Translations under genes and position numbers: made by a program
Source: Brevipalpus yothersi
Lineage: Eukaryota; Arthropoda; Arachnida; Trombidiformes; Tenuipalpidae
Reading direction: 5' to 3'
Length of the DNA stretch: 64,000 nt
Assembly (NCBI GenBank): GCA_003956705.1
Contig: QZCP01000079.1
Location: 249,665 to 313,664 of the forward strand
The notes under the pieces: generated by a model
What the model saw: the letters and a program-made list of their open reading frames with translations, nothing else
The model's database searches: none
What the model was told of the DNA's origin: nothing
Shown here: piece after piece, positions 25,620-36,872 of the stretch
Layout: every line of letters starts with the position of its first letter
Numbering within the stretch: the stretch's first letter is position 1

Positions 25620-26486
25620 ACTGGCATGATAATTTCCGATAAAAAGTAGGAAGATCAAAAGATAGGTCTAGTTTTTGACACAAATATGGTGTTGACCTTT
25701 GGATTGTATCTGAAGTTTTGAAGAATTTGCATCCAGCTTGATTTGTATAGCTAAAGATATAGACTCTAGAAGAAAAGTAGAGATGAGCTATTTAGAACTG
25801 AAGTTTTGGTTACCTATTGAGTGGTTTAGCATAATACTGGAGAGCAAGCACGTTATTGGAAATGACGATTATCTTGTCATTTCGAGGTTCATGATGACGG
25901 ATAAGGAACTGACAGGCTCTGAATTTGTTCGGGTTCATCACATAGAAAAGCTAGATGCAACGAATCAAGAAATTCAATCAATAAAAATTCACATAAAAAT
26001 TATTAAGCAATGATGGCTTACCATTTCCTTCACTGTCCTAGTTGCCAAATATCCGCAATAGAATTCTGATTTCATGGGACACCATACTTCAGCACACTGT
26101 ACCTTAGCGATGTACCCAAATGCCTCCAGTTCATGCCAATTGGCCTCATACAATTTTGGGCCCATCAGAGAGTTCAAATCCTTAATCTTGTCATCCTCAC
26201 GAACTAAAGTAGCAGTGAGGCCCAATTTACAATGAGCTTGAACGATTGTCAAAACTTTACGGGACATTTTGGCGGGAATAGGGTGCACTTCGTCAAGTAA
26301 CATGAGACCCCATTCTTGTTCTTTCAACCATTTCATGAGTTTGGCCTCATAGCTACGTTTCTGAGTGTGGGTAATCATGATGAATTCAGTGATACAAACA
26401 CCGCAATCATTATTGGTGGGCTTGTCTTCCGCTTCCGACGTAAATCTACAAATGATACTATCATCTGCTGTTGACCAAAGTTTGAA
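25620..26486 (-). pseudogene. XPB/ERCC3 helicase relic (TFIIH subunit)
   Basis: Fragments of the TFIIH helicase XPB. Exon A (26486-26022) is fully open, has acceptor and donor sites, and encodes 155 residues including EWGLMLLDEVHPIPAKM (the DEVH box), QAHCKLGLTATLVREDDKI and QCAEVWCP. Exon B (25950-25814) continues in phase with FYVMNPNKFRACQFLI and DKIIVISNNVLAL. Exon C (about 25,738-25,655) gives MQILQNFRYNPKVNTIF and then shifts frame before SFDLP. The part between exons B and C (the YGPTSQGE region), the N-terminal half with the Walker A motif, and the C-terminus are missing. Splice sites show it arose by DNA duplication, not retrotransposition. The functional XPB gene must be elsewhere. 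Confidence 0.8.
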
Positions 26487-26527
26487 CTTTAATAGAAATG
26501 AAATTGATGAAAACTGATAGATGATAT

Positions 26528-26882
26528 ATAAATCAATCATTTTTACCATCGTAATGGAATCCATCCATTTTCAAGCAGCCGAGCTGAGCAGTAGAAGAGT
26601 ATGAAAGCATAGGAATCGAAGTGTTTCAAATATCTACCTGCCATTGGAAAAGTTTGTCTATACCCTTGCTATTATACCATCTAACTAGACTATCATGAAG
26701 ACCCCAAGCTATTAAATTGTATCCCCTTGTCATATCTGATTCGATTGATGGTTCTTCACTATTTTCCAGGGAAATCTGATTAGTATTGGCAAGTGTGATT
26801 GGAGAGTTGATTTCTTGAATGTTTCTATCTGATTCGTTGTTGGCTCCTAGGTGGGATGTTTGCTGTCTACTGGAAGAAGATA
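26528..26882 (-). pseudogene. POLQ-type helicase exon relic
   Basis: Two exon-like pieces (about 26,882-26,638 and 26,583-26,528). The first ends NLIAWGLHDSLVRWYNSKG then IDKLFQWQ, close to the entry of the DNA polymerase theta helicase domain (WGLP..V...Y...GV..MFEWQ). The second continues C-L and D-GKN, where POLQ has the segment just before its Walker A motif, and then stops. It sits directly upstream of XPB exon A on the same strand, so two different helicase fragments are abutted. Assignment to POLQ rather than HELQ is tentative. Confidence 0.5.
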
Positions 26883-27032
26883 CTCAACTAGAACCACTAA
26901 TTTTCGATTTTGTTAGAATTCCGCCTATCTCTCCTGGAATTTTTTCCTCCTCTCCATCGTTGACGGTCATCTTATTAATAGATATCAGGTTATATCAGAG
27001 ATGAGCTATTGATGACTGAAGTTTTGGTTACT

Positions 27033-27225
27033 TATTGAGTGGTTTGGCCTGATACTGGAGAGCAAGTACGTTATTGGAAATCACGATTATCTTGTCCTTT
27101 CGACGTTTATAATAAGGAACTGATTGGCTCTGAATTTGTTCGGGTTCATCATATAGTGAAGCAACGAATCAAGTGACCAATTTATGAAAATTCACGTTCA
27201 CATCATCATGAGTCTGGCCTCATAG
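27033..27225 (-). pseudogene. Second XPB exon fragment
   Basis: A diverged second copy of XPB exon B (MMNPNKFRANQF, then after a frame disturbance RRKDKIIVISNNVLALQY) ending in a stop, with a short piece of exon A sequence (27,205-27,230, matching 26,330-26,352) next to it. It is about 85% similar by eye to 25,780-25,960 and points to local rearrangement. Confidence 0.65.
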
Positions 27226-27229
27226 CTCT

Positions 27230-28191
27230 TCATATAACATAATAATAAAATACCATTTAACGATATTTCACGTCCATGAGATGTTGGCTCCAAACGGAAA
27301 GAAGACATTTGACTAAAATAATCCGAGATGAAACTCATTTTGTGCTCGAGACGCTTGAGCATTCAAAATTCAGATTGCTCTTTGTGATTGATTTAAACAT
27401 TAAAGGGCTCTTCAATGGGAACCAATGTCACCAATTCTTCGATTCATAGATCTGAAACCTTCTTTGGTGGACAAACCCGTCATCCCTGATGGCGATGTTG
27501 AAATAAGCTTCCGAATTGATTACAATCAGTGGTCATGAGACATCTCTCTAACTATCATAAGAGTAAGATGGAGAAATGGGAATCGTTGCGGATTGGATGA
27601 TCAAGAAACAGCTTCACAATGGACACTAGATTGATGAACAGAGTTTTTATCTATGTAAAACATTTCTACCATTAGATTGATGAGGGATAGAGAGAATACT
27701 TTCCACTATTTAGAGCTGATGAACACAATTAGGTGGAGAAGATCATGATCGTTCATTGGCTGAAGTAGGAAGAAGAAAAAAACTTGAACACAGAAAGTTG
27801 ACTAATTTCATTGCCTGATTAGGTATACTAGAACTAAAAAGATTACTTTGATGTTCTCTTGAGGGGAAGAAAAGTTCCAACTACGATCAAATTTTATCTC
27901 AAATGATAAGAGTCGATAATCATGTTCAATATTACTTTTAATGCTTAACAAGGTGGTTGAAGTTGGTATATAAACATCACAGCAAACTCCATTTTATTAA
28001 TTCGTTCATTTGGTTTCATGACATTTTCACTCATCATTTTAGATTTTAGTTGTGATCAACAAATTTTCTGTTGTGCTCTTACTATTCTTCAGGATTTCAC
28101 CCTTTTCGACTTTTTAAATTGTGTTCAATCTTCCACGCTGGTTCAGCTAACGAATCTTCCTGTGCTTTTGCTATTTTCACCTCTGGGCAAA
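27230..28191. other. Spacer before the 28.2 kb gene
   Basis: No supported gene. A good acceptor (TATTCTTCAG) just before 28,092 suggests a 5' UTR exon of the following gene starts there. Confidence 0.4.
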
Positions 28192-28826
28192 ATGTCATCA
28201 CGCAGCAAGCCCACAAAAACTGCCAGTGCTGTGTCCAAGAGTAAGGCCACCCAGCTGATGGTACCGATATCGAGTGCGGCAGGAAAATTGGCGACGTGTA
28301 AGACGATCAGATCCCCAGCCCGGACTGAGGTGTCCCCAAAAGGCCTCATCGAGAGCTTAAACCTCACGGACGAAAACATTCTGGCTATTACAAATCTGGC
28401 AACATCTTTTTCAAAAACAGCAAAGATTGAGTAAGCGAAACGTTTTCATGTCTGATTGTATTGATTGATGAATTATTGATCAACTTTTTCTCTCCACGTC
28501 TCTTTACTAATAACTACTATTTTTTCCCTTTTTTTCTCTCTCTCTCTCTCTCTTTTCACAGTCAAAAAGATCTAGAGGACGGATCTGAATTGGATAGGAA
28601 ATCTGTTAAAAAGAAAACAGAGGTTGTACTAGGAACTAAGACTGATAAGGTCTGGGTACAAGCCCATATTGAGAAGAATTTCCATCGGAAAGCTGAGTCT
28701 GGTAGCCGTGGTAAAGATGGAGAAAAGGAAGAAGAAAGTGATCAACCGGAAACAGAAGAAGAGGACGATTGTCAAGTGGTGGAAGGCCCAATGAACTCCA
28801 CCGTGTACGAGTCGTTCCAGGAGTGA
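28192..28826 (+). CDS. Unrecognised 167-residue protein
   Basis: Two exons (28192-28430 and 28562-28826) join in phase to give 167 residues. I do not recognise the family. The N-terminal third is rich in Ser, Lys and Ala (MSSRSKPTKTASAVSKSK), the middle has a possible helix (LTDENILAITNLATSFSK), and the C-terminal part is strongly acidic (KEEESDQPETEEEDD) before STVYESFQE. No membrane segment or signal peptide is seen. The first exon uses more G/C-ending codons than its neighbours. The same frame is open upstream to an ATG at 28,018, but an apparent acceptor at 28,091 and the character of the sequence make 28,192 the better start. A small nuclear or chromatin-associated protein is possible, but that is a guess from composition. 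Confidence 0.65.
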
Positions 28827-30165
28827 CTGTTTTGGGGCAAGAAAATTCAATTGTTTGCCAAGCAAATGGGAATTTTTTAACAGTGTTTTTTGGCCATTTA
28901 TTACATTTGGTATTCCGGCACTGGTTTAAAAAATAAAAAGATTCAAATCTTCCATTTTATTCAACTCTTTTCTTCTATCATTATTTTAATTCGTTTATCA
29001 GTATGATAATTAATGACTAACAATTTATTACAGGTACTGAAAATGGACATAATTGCAAAATCACCAGCCATTATTATATTATCATACCTACTGAACCTCA
29101 AATTTTAAGCCAAATTAGATTGTTTTGTGTGGAGGAAAAAGTAAACTTAGAAATTCAGTTCGACACTCGTCACATGTATTATTTGAAGCATACTTATATA
29201 GCAACAATGATCACATTTTATTTTTTGAATAAATAAAGCCTCTATCATGCAAATATTCTTTTTATTTACAACTGTCATTGTTAATGAGAGCGTTATTTAA
29301 CAAGAAACTTATACTCTGACAATCAATTAAAAGTCAAGAGAGAATCAAATTGACCATAATGAGATTTCGGAGCGTGTCTCATGTAACAAATGACAGCTCT
29401 ATGGTTAGGTGACGATTCTGGCAATTGATTATAATCAATTTTCAATAAGTCACAAGAGAAGAGGATCATTTGATATTTTCAGTTGAATATATCAACGTTT
29501 AAAATGGGAAGCAATTAGTATTGATTGGCTTTCGAACTCAATAATGAAACTGATCTATTGTCACATGGGAATCCCACATTAAAATTATATCAAAGACATT
29601 TAACTGATGGTAAGAAAAAATTTTCCAAGCTCTGATAGGTTTGGAGATGAAAATTGATTAACAATCAGCAGGAGCTCATAGCATAAAAAAAGATTTAAAC
29701 AGTTGAAAAAATAATTCACCAATTTAACTCAGATGGTTAGAAATATTCTTCATCTGACCCCAATTTTTTCCTACTTTTAGAATAACTGGCAGCTTAATTG
29801 CTAGTTCACAAACATTGGCACAATTCCTTACACAGAACTCAATTATTTTATCTAGATGAGAGAGTTGAGACGAAGCCACTTCGTAGATGACCTCATCGTT
29901 TAGCTATATGATCAATGTAGCATCCATGAGATATTTGAAAAGCTTGATGAAGAAGCCGATAAAAAATAATAATCAGCCAAAATGGGATATCTCTTTCGAG
30001 TGATGAAGCGATTTTCTGATCCTCTCGATTTATTGGATGAAAAATAGAGGAACTGTTCTGTAAATTTTGATGATTTACAAAAATGTCTTAGGTTAGATGA
30101 TGGACTTATTTATCAATGAAAAGAAATTGTAAATAATGTACAGAAAAAATAGTGTTTCCCATTTA
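28827..30165. other. Intergenic, convergent 3' flanks
   Basis: AT-rich sequence between the 28 kb gene (plus) and CstF-77 (minus); it must contain both 3' UTRs. No other feature recognised. Confidence 0.5.
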
Positions 30166-33084
30166 TCATTTCACTCGCTTTTGTAGTTGACGAGATCGAT
30201 AAATATCGAATGTCGGAGTGTTAGCAGGATTTGAATTTTCTCCATCTTGATCCTCATCCTCTTCATTACCAATCGCTCTCTTGATAGAGTTAGACTTATC
30301 ACCAGCGTTGGAATTGAAATTGGCAGCAAAATGTGCAGAAGCTTTAACTGCTGTATCGAATAGTTTAGAATTTAGTCCAGAGGTAGCTCCGGAATCTGGT
30401 TTTATTGTCGGAGGAAGTTTATCTGAATGAACATCAATCAGTTTGCTACTTCGAAGAATGTTCATCAGTTCTTCTACCATTACAAATGGACCATGAAATG
30501 AGCTTGGATGTGGCAGTTGAGCAAGAAATTGACCAACAGCAGGAGGAGGAGGAAAAATACCTCCAGGCACAGAATGTGAACCGGGAACAAGGACTGACAA
30601 GGGAAAAATAATTTCAATGATTAGAAAAAATGTGTAAACATTATAATAAAGGCAACTGGACACTCACCTGAGGTCATCGTGGGTTTAAATGGGATCATTT
30701 GATCGAGATCAGGATTCACACGATTGGAGGTTGTTGGAGTTTCCGATGATGAATTTGAATTTGTATTGGTCGGTGATGAGACACTCATTCCCATGGTGGA
30801 CAAAGGTGAAGCAATGGAAAGGCCATTGGCTCCCGAGCCTTTCAGCGAGTATCCAATGGATTTGAGCTCGGTTGGTGAGCATGGTAGAAGATCTTGAAAT
30901 TTATACCTATCCACAACAAATAATGTTTCAGAGGTGACCTTAAGAGCTTTGGTCATCACTGCAGCCCTTCTCTTTTCAACTTTGATTACACTCGACAGAT
31001 CACCAATGTGTGATTCAAATTGAAGGAAACGGTTCCATATTTGAATGGAATCTTGGGGTTTTAATGAATCGTTGGTTAAAACTTTCTCAAAAACAACTCG
31101 AGCATTATTCTCCTCATTCAAATGACTTAGAAAGTCGATGTATGCTGCGAGATAATTAGCGTTAGCATGATACTTTTTTAATCCTAGCTCAAATATGTTA
31201 CAAGCTACTTTTTTCTCTTTAGTGCAGTAAAATTCCATCATAGCTGCACAAACATAGATATGATGTTCACATCGTTCATCTTCACGAGCTCTTCGGAACA
31301 CAGCACGAGCCGCTTTAATACCTTCAGAGCGTCGTGAAAATTTCATGAACTGTATATACACGAGAGTGGGGTCAAATTTGGGCTCCTTAACTTCTAGCAA
31401 ACGTTCATAAATTTCCCTCGATTTCTCTTTTTTGTTTCTCCCCTCTTCAAAATCAGCGTAAGCAAAATGGATTAACATGTTGGTTTTGAGTAAACCATTT
31501 ATAGCTCTATCATACACTGCAGCAGCTTGATCTTGTAAAAGTTTTCCTCCATTGACATCACCTTTATCGCTTAAAATTTGGGAATTTTCATTGAGAAACG
31601 CTGCATATTCATACCAAATATCAGGATAGTGACCCATGCACAGTAGACATTGTTCATATGCGAAGATGACTCTTTTGACCATCTCTTTCGTGTCCTCTGT
31701 TCGTAGTGGATTACTTTTTTCCCATGCAATATACTTTCGCCAGAGATCCAGTTGCTTCAAATCCTCTGGTCGACTAAGAGGAGGCAGTGCTGGAGCATTC
31801 CTGTTGATACCTCGGGTGATTGCCTCATAATCTTTGGCTACTCTTCGAGCATTCATATACTCTCTACTTCGATCATTAACCATTTTTTCAGCTATCATCT
31901 GATTGATACTGTGCTCATATGCTATGTAATCTCGCCAAAATTGATCAATATTCATCATCGGATTCACAACACCTCTCTGGTATACCTTACGTACAGCAGT
32001 GATTTTTTGATTCTCAGCATAACTACCGACAGCTTCCACATTTTTGAGAAAAGAAACATAATCATTCCAGATGGAATATGAATTCAAATCTTTGTCAATT
32101 TTTTCCAAGGCAAAATCGTATGCTTGAGCCATCTTTTCTCGAAAAGTTGGTAAGGTTGCTTTGGTTTCCTGGCAAGAGAAGTGAAGGTGGAAGAAAAAAC
32201 GTTCAGCGAGGGTGTCCTCAAGATAACCGAGATTCCGAGTAGGTAATGAATTCAGCTAGAGCAAAAATCAGCTTAGGAATGAATTTCAAAGTGATTCAAA
32301 CTCATTTTTGGAAGGGACTATCATTTTACTTCAGCTTAAGCTCCATGAAACATTAGCTATCATACTCACATATGATTCTCTTTCACTACTCTTCTCTCTT
32401 TCTCTCTCAACTCTGAAAAAATGGTGAATCATAATCATTAACCATATTATTAACCAATTGATCAATGGCCATAAGTTATAGAAAATCGATCATCATTATG
32501 AATATCAAGTCAGACATTTAATTTGTCCAGAGACAGTCAAGCAATAGTCATAGTGTGAATGAGTGTAGGTGTGTGTGTGGTTGAATGCTTTTTTGATTTG
32601 AATGATTTGAATGATCAGTATGGATAACAACACATCTTTGCAAAAATTGTGTTCGCAAAATAGAAGATTTTATGATGAAATAGGAACAGAGAGGAAGGTG
32701 GGATAAAAAGAATTCAAGGAACACAGATTCATAGACAAGAGAAGAATAATATGTATGGATGATATCCGTTGAGAAAATATGATCAAGACTTACTTTTACA
32801 TAATTAAGGTAGCACTTCCACAATTCTATATGAAGTACTTTCATCAAACACCTTTGAAACAATTGTTCCACCTTGGTATAATTGCGAGCTTTCATCTCCT
32901 GATCAATATACAATTTCCAGTATCGCCCAGAGAGTGGAAATTGTGTTACCAGACGCTCATAGAAAGACCTAGCATCCTCAAGCTTTTTACTCGAATATTC
33001 TTTGACCAATATTTGCCACGCTTCAATGTCCCAAACATTATCTTTCAATCGTGCTTCCGCTCTCTCCATACGTTCCGACATCAT
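30166..33084 (-). CDS. su(f): Cleavage stimulation factor subunit 3 (CstF-77)
   Basis: Scaffold of the CstF complex, which binds the GU-rich downstream element in mRNA 3'-end processing. Exons 33084-32794, 32168-30668 and 30593-30166 join in phase for 739 residues (human CSTF3 is 717). The N-terminal ~540 residues are HAT repeats, for example WDIEAWQILVKEYSSKKLEDA, IWNDYVSFLK, PDIWYEYAAFL and VYIQFMKFSRRSEGIKAAR. The C-terminal part has a Pro-rich segment (VPGGIFPPPPAVGQFLAQLP) corresponding to the CstF-64/50 interaction region. MM begins the protein at 33,084. The gene is divergent from Polyhomeotic across 926 bp. Confidence 0.93.
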
Positions 33085-34010
33085 TAATCTTGATTATGCA
33101 GAATTGGTAACTGATCACCAGAAAAAGAAAGGGGAAAAGAGAGAGAGAGTCTATTTTTGATACATATACAAGATGATATGTCTTAAATATGTATATTTTT
33201 TTTTGCTTTGCAATTCAGTTTTACAACGGAAACAGAGAGTTAAAAGAGAATGAAGTGATCATATACCTCTTTTCCCTAACCAAAAAGGTGAGGAAAAAAA
33301 TTACAGCAACAACCGAAAAAAAAGTATGTTTCTTATTGATGACAATGGTGATGATGTTTATGTTGATGTTGATGATTGATCAGTGGACCACTTTTGGGCT
33401 GGCTGGACTATATATCACTTGATAATGGTGGACACACTTTCTACAAAATCATGGGACTCAAGGGGAACAACATGTACACTAATAAAATCAATAATCAACC
33501 CAATAAATTTGATTAATGATGTTGCAATTGTGTGTATGTATTCAATTTTATCGAGCTAAAAATGCAACAATCTAAAAAGCTTTAAAATGTTCAACCTTTT
33601 TGAGCGGCGTGATAGAAAAAAAAATATCGATACTATAAAAATGAATATCGATACTTTTCTGTTTCTTTTTGGCAGAAAATTTTTTCAAAAATTTTTTTGG
33701 CAGCAAAAAAATGCAATCAAAGTGTAAGTTTTCTATCCAGATTGTGACAAAGTTTGATTTGATTTATTAGATTAGTTTTGCTAGATCATTTGGGAATATC
33801 ACAAACCAATAGTTTGTTGTGACTCCATCATGTATGGTGGAAAACGTTCACATATCGAAAGGTGAACAGTTTTGACAAACTTTGGAACAAAAAAATTTGA
33901 TCAAGAAGATTTGATACTAGATCGATTAACTCAAAATTCCCATTATTTGTAAATTCTAAAGTGTCTGTGTGATATAATTCTGTGCATAGCAGCATTATGA
34001 GTCAAGCACG
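33085..34010. promoter_or_regulatory. Divergent promoter region, CstF-77 / Polyhomeotic
   Basis: 926 bp between two start codons pointing away from each other. It contains TTTTTGAGCGGC (ending 33,607), AAATATCGATA (33,621-33,632) and ATATCGATA (33,645-33,653), the same arrangement found near 38.75 kb and 40.35 kb. TATCGATA is the DRE core bound by DREF/BEAF in flies. A ~110 bp stretch near 33,830-33,930 resembles 36,755-36,865 on the far side of Polyhomeotic. Confidence 0.5.
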
Positions 34011-34014
34011 ATGA
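33997..34014 (+). promoter_or_regulatory. Five-codon upstream ORF of Polyhomeotic
   Basis: ATG at 33,997 opens a five-codon frame (MSQAR) whose TGA overlaps the main start codon as ATGA. Such an overlap would make translation of the main frame depend on reinitiation or leaky scanning, provided the transcript starts upstream of it. Confidence 0.5.
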
Positions 34015-36410
34015 ATCAACAGCAACAACAACAGCGGCAAACTGCTGATGGTCACCCTAGCCATGGTAATAATTCTGTTGGACAACAGCAGCAACAGCAA
34101 CAGCAAGCCCAGCAGCATCTTTCTAATCAAAGCTTTATAACTAATACTCATGGGCATAACCTATCATCACAAATGTACTTACAGCCATCTCCACTACAGT
34201 ATATTTATCAATTGGCACCCAATATGCTTGCCAGTATTCAAACGAGTAACAATACGCTGCTTCAATTACCAAATACCAGCTCCGTTGCTTTACCTGCCAA
34301 CACAGGTCGAGAGCAGAATTCAAAATCCAGAGGTATCGTCATGCCTCCTCAACAGCCATCTATAACTACCACAGCTCAGGGACAAACAATTGGTAGTTTC
34401 AAGACTCCTGATCGCTTCAAATTCGCTCAAAGTCCAGCATCCAGCAGTCCTATTCTTATTCCTCAGATTCAACAAAAATCGTCTCCTCTGATGAACCAAT
34501 TTCCAATTATGGTTGGTTCTAATCGAATTCAAATAATTCAACCAAACCAATTAAATCAATTAAATCAGCCTGATTCATTCGTCATTCAATCACCTCTTGG
34601 ACCCACTCAAATCTATCTCAACCCTTCAGCATTGCCAGTTGCGATGAATAATACTTCTCCTATCATATCTTTGGCCACCAGTCAATCTCACACTGCCCCT
34701 ATCACGTGAGTCTTGTTAACTCGAGTTCTTTCATATCTTCTATCTGCTATCAAATTAATTATTCTTCTTTCCCAGAGCCTTGACCAACGCAACTCAGGGT
34801 ATGACTGGTCAGATGATTGAAACTATACCTACGTCCGTACCCCTTTCTATTCAATCTACTGCTCCAACACAATCGCTAGCAGTAGCCCCTTCACCTTCTA
34901 TAGTCAGCACTGCCACGCGCCCCAGACAGATCAAACCAGCTCAAATACTAGCAAATGTTGGAACCCAAACTGCTAAAGGTTGGAAAATAATCATTTGAGC
35001 TGAAAAATTTGCAATTTAGTTCATATTTCATCTATTTCAGGTACCAGTGATTCTAACACATCAACCTCAGCTACCTCTACCACTTCCACTCCACAATCAG
35101 GACCCCTTAAGACTATCAAGAACGCGAAACTTCCTTTGAAATCGCAAGCTGATCGTGTTCAGAAAACTATTCATCGTGAAATATTACCATCTCAAGGTTG
35201 TGTTTCTGGTCAGGGATCTCAGACCATTAATGTCCATGCATTTCCCAATCAATCCAATGACATCACCATCCCTCACCTTAGCCATTCAAATATAAGAGAA
35301 TCTCGTCCTCATCATCAGATGAATAAAGACAATGAGGTAACTGTCACCTTGGTTTCACAGACGAAAACAAAAGCAATTGGCACAAATAAGCCTCCAGGTG
35401 AACGTTTGCGAGGCAGACCTCCTACCAACAAGTTCCCATCAAATGGAGTGAAGGAAAGGAATGAGGCGAAGAGTAATTTCGAATCCCGAGACGCTTTTGC
35501 TGGCGACAATATGGAGAGGGCGGACAATTTCGTTGATTCTATCCGTGAAAATGGAATCTATTTGAATTGTGAGCATTTTGTTACTCCGATAAATCACTCA
35601 AACAAACTGTCCCTTGAAGTAGCCAAAGAAGTTGCTCCCAAGCTCCCCCAAAAAGCCATAGTGAAACCTTTCCTCGATAATCCAAATTTTCTTACTCATG
35701 TGATTGATGGTTATATAATTCAAGAAAGTCCCTCTCCATTCCCACCGATGGATCATAACAACAATAACAATAAATCTGAAAACGATGTCGCTGATAGTAG
35801 AGACGAATCAACCAATAACGACCCAACTGAAGCTTCTCCTTCATCATCCCCGAGACCAGAATCGGATTCATGTGAAAACTGTGGTAAAGTTGGGATAATT
35901 AAAATGGGTGGAAAGAAGAAAAAACAGAAACGATTCTGCTCCAAAATGTGTGCTTTCAAGTTCAATGATCTCAAAAAGTCTCAAAAATTAGCGAATGAAG
36001 CTCAAAACATCTCTAATACTAGAGAATCGGAACCCCCTCCTGATTATCCGATGGATGACACTGAGGGCATTTATATTCCAGCAGGGGATAGAGATCCGCG
36101 CCTATGGAGTGTGAGTTTTTTCGTTTAATCATGTATTAATATTCTGTGAAAATTTAGCTTTTAATTGATCATAATGATTTTCCCTCTCTTTACCCAGATT
36201 GAAGACGTCTGCGAGTTCGTGCGTAATATACCTGGTTGTCAGGAATGTGCTGATGAATTCAAATCTCATGAGATTGACGGCCAGGCACTGAAGTTTCTGA
36301 ACGAAAAAAATCTCGTGGAAACTATGTGTATTAAGCTTGGTCCTGCACTTAAAATAGATAATCGCATAAAGGCGCTCTTTAAAGCTGAAACTAGCGAATC
36401 GCAAGCATGA
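34011..36410 (+). CDS. ph: Polyhomeotic, PRC1 subunit
   Basis: Polycomb repressive complex 1 subunit that polymerises through its SAM domain. Exons 34011-34705, 34776-34978, 35041-36110 and 36198-36410 join in phase to give 726 residues. The N-terminal part is rich in Gln, Ser and Thr with two polyQ tracts. An FCS zinc finger (SCENCGKVGIIKMG, RFCSKMCAFKFN) lies near residues 575-605. The last exon is the SAM domain (EDVCEFVRNIPGCQECADEF, EIDGQALKFL, IKLGPALKI), residues ~657-726. The donor after exon 2 is the weak GTTGGA, but phase and conservation support it. It is much shorter than fly Polyhomeotic (about 1,600 residues). A short upstream ORF overlaps the start. Confidence 0.93.
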
Positions 36411-36872
36411 ATTTTCTAAATTGAACTTATCTTAAGCCAACATTTTTATCTTTTACCCGAATTTATCATATTGAAAATTGACACTTTTTCTCTTTACTTT
36501 TTGTGCTATATTATTATTCCATCGAATCTTATGGAATCATGATTTTCATCTAAAAATTATATAATATATAAGGAATAATAATGCACGTAGTACGTGAGCA
36601 CTTTGAAGTATTCCTACCAAATTTGTATCTCCACTGAGTCCAACCCGTAATGTGTTCTAGTGTGAAATGCAATTGTAAGAGGAAAGAGATCAAGGAATCT
36701 GGAATCTGGAATCTAGAATCTGAGTATACATTTTGATGGAAATTAGTTTGATGTGAGTTCTTTATGATGGAAAACGTATTTATATATCTGAAGATAGTCA
36801 GTCGAGAAATTTTGGAACAACGAATTTTATCAAGAGCTTATATCTTCGAATACTAGATCGATTACCTGACTA
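36411..36872. other. Convergent 3' flanks of Polyhomeotic and PI4K type II
   Basis: No gene. It contains the near-palindrome CACGTAGTACGTG (36,584-36,596), a GGAATCT short tandem repeat (about 36,695-36,721), and a ~110 bp segment at 36,755-36,865 that resembles 33,830-33,930 upstream of Polyhomeotic. Confidence 0.5.

Noticed and set aside
25738..26013. 91-codon plus-strand open frame
   Set aside because: It is the antisense of XPB exon B; the minus strand gives the conserved NPNKFRACQF segment.
26486..26528. A spliced POLQ-XPB fusion gene
   Set aside because: The POLQ-like piece runs into a stop after GKND and the XPB frame later shifts, so I treat both as relics, not one working gene.
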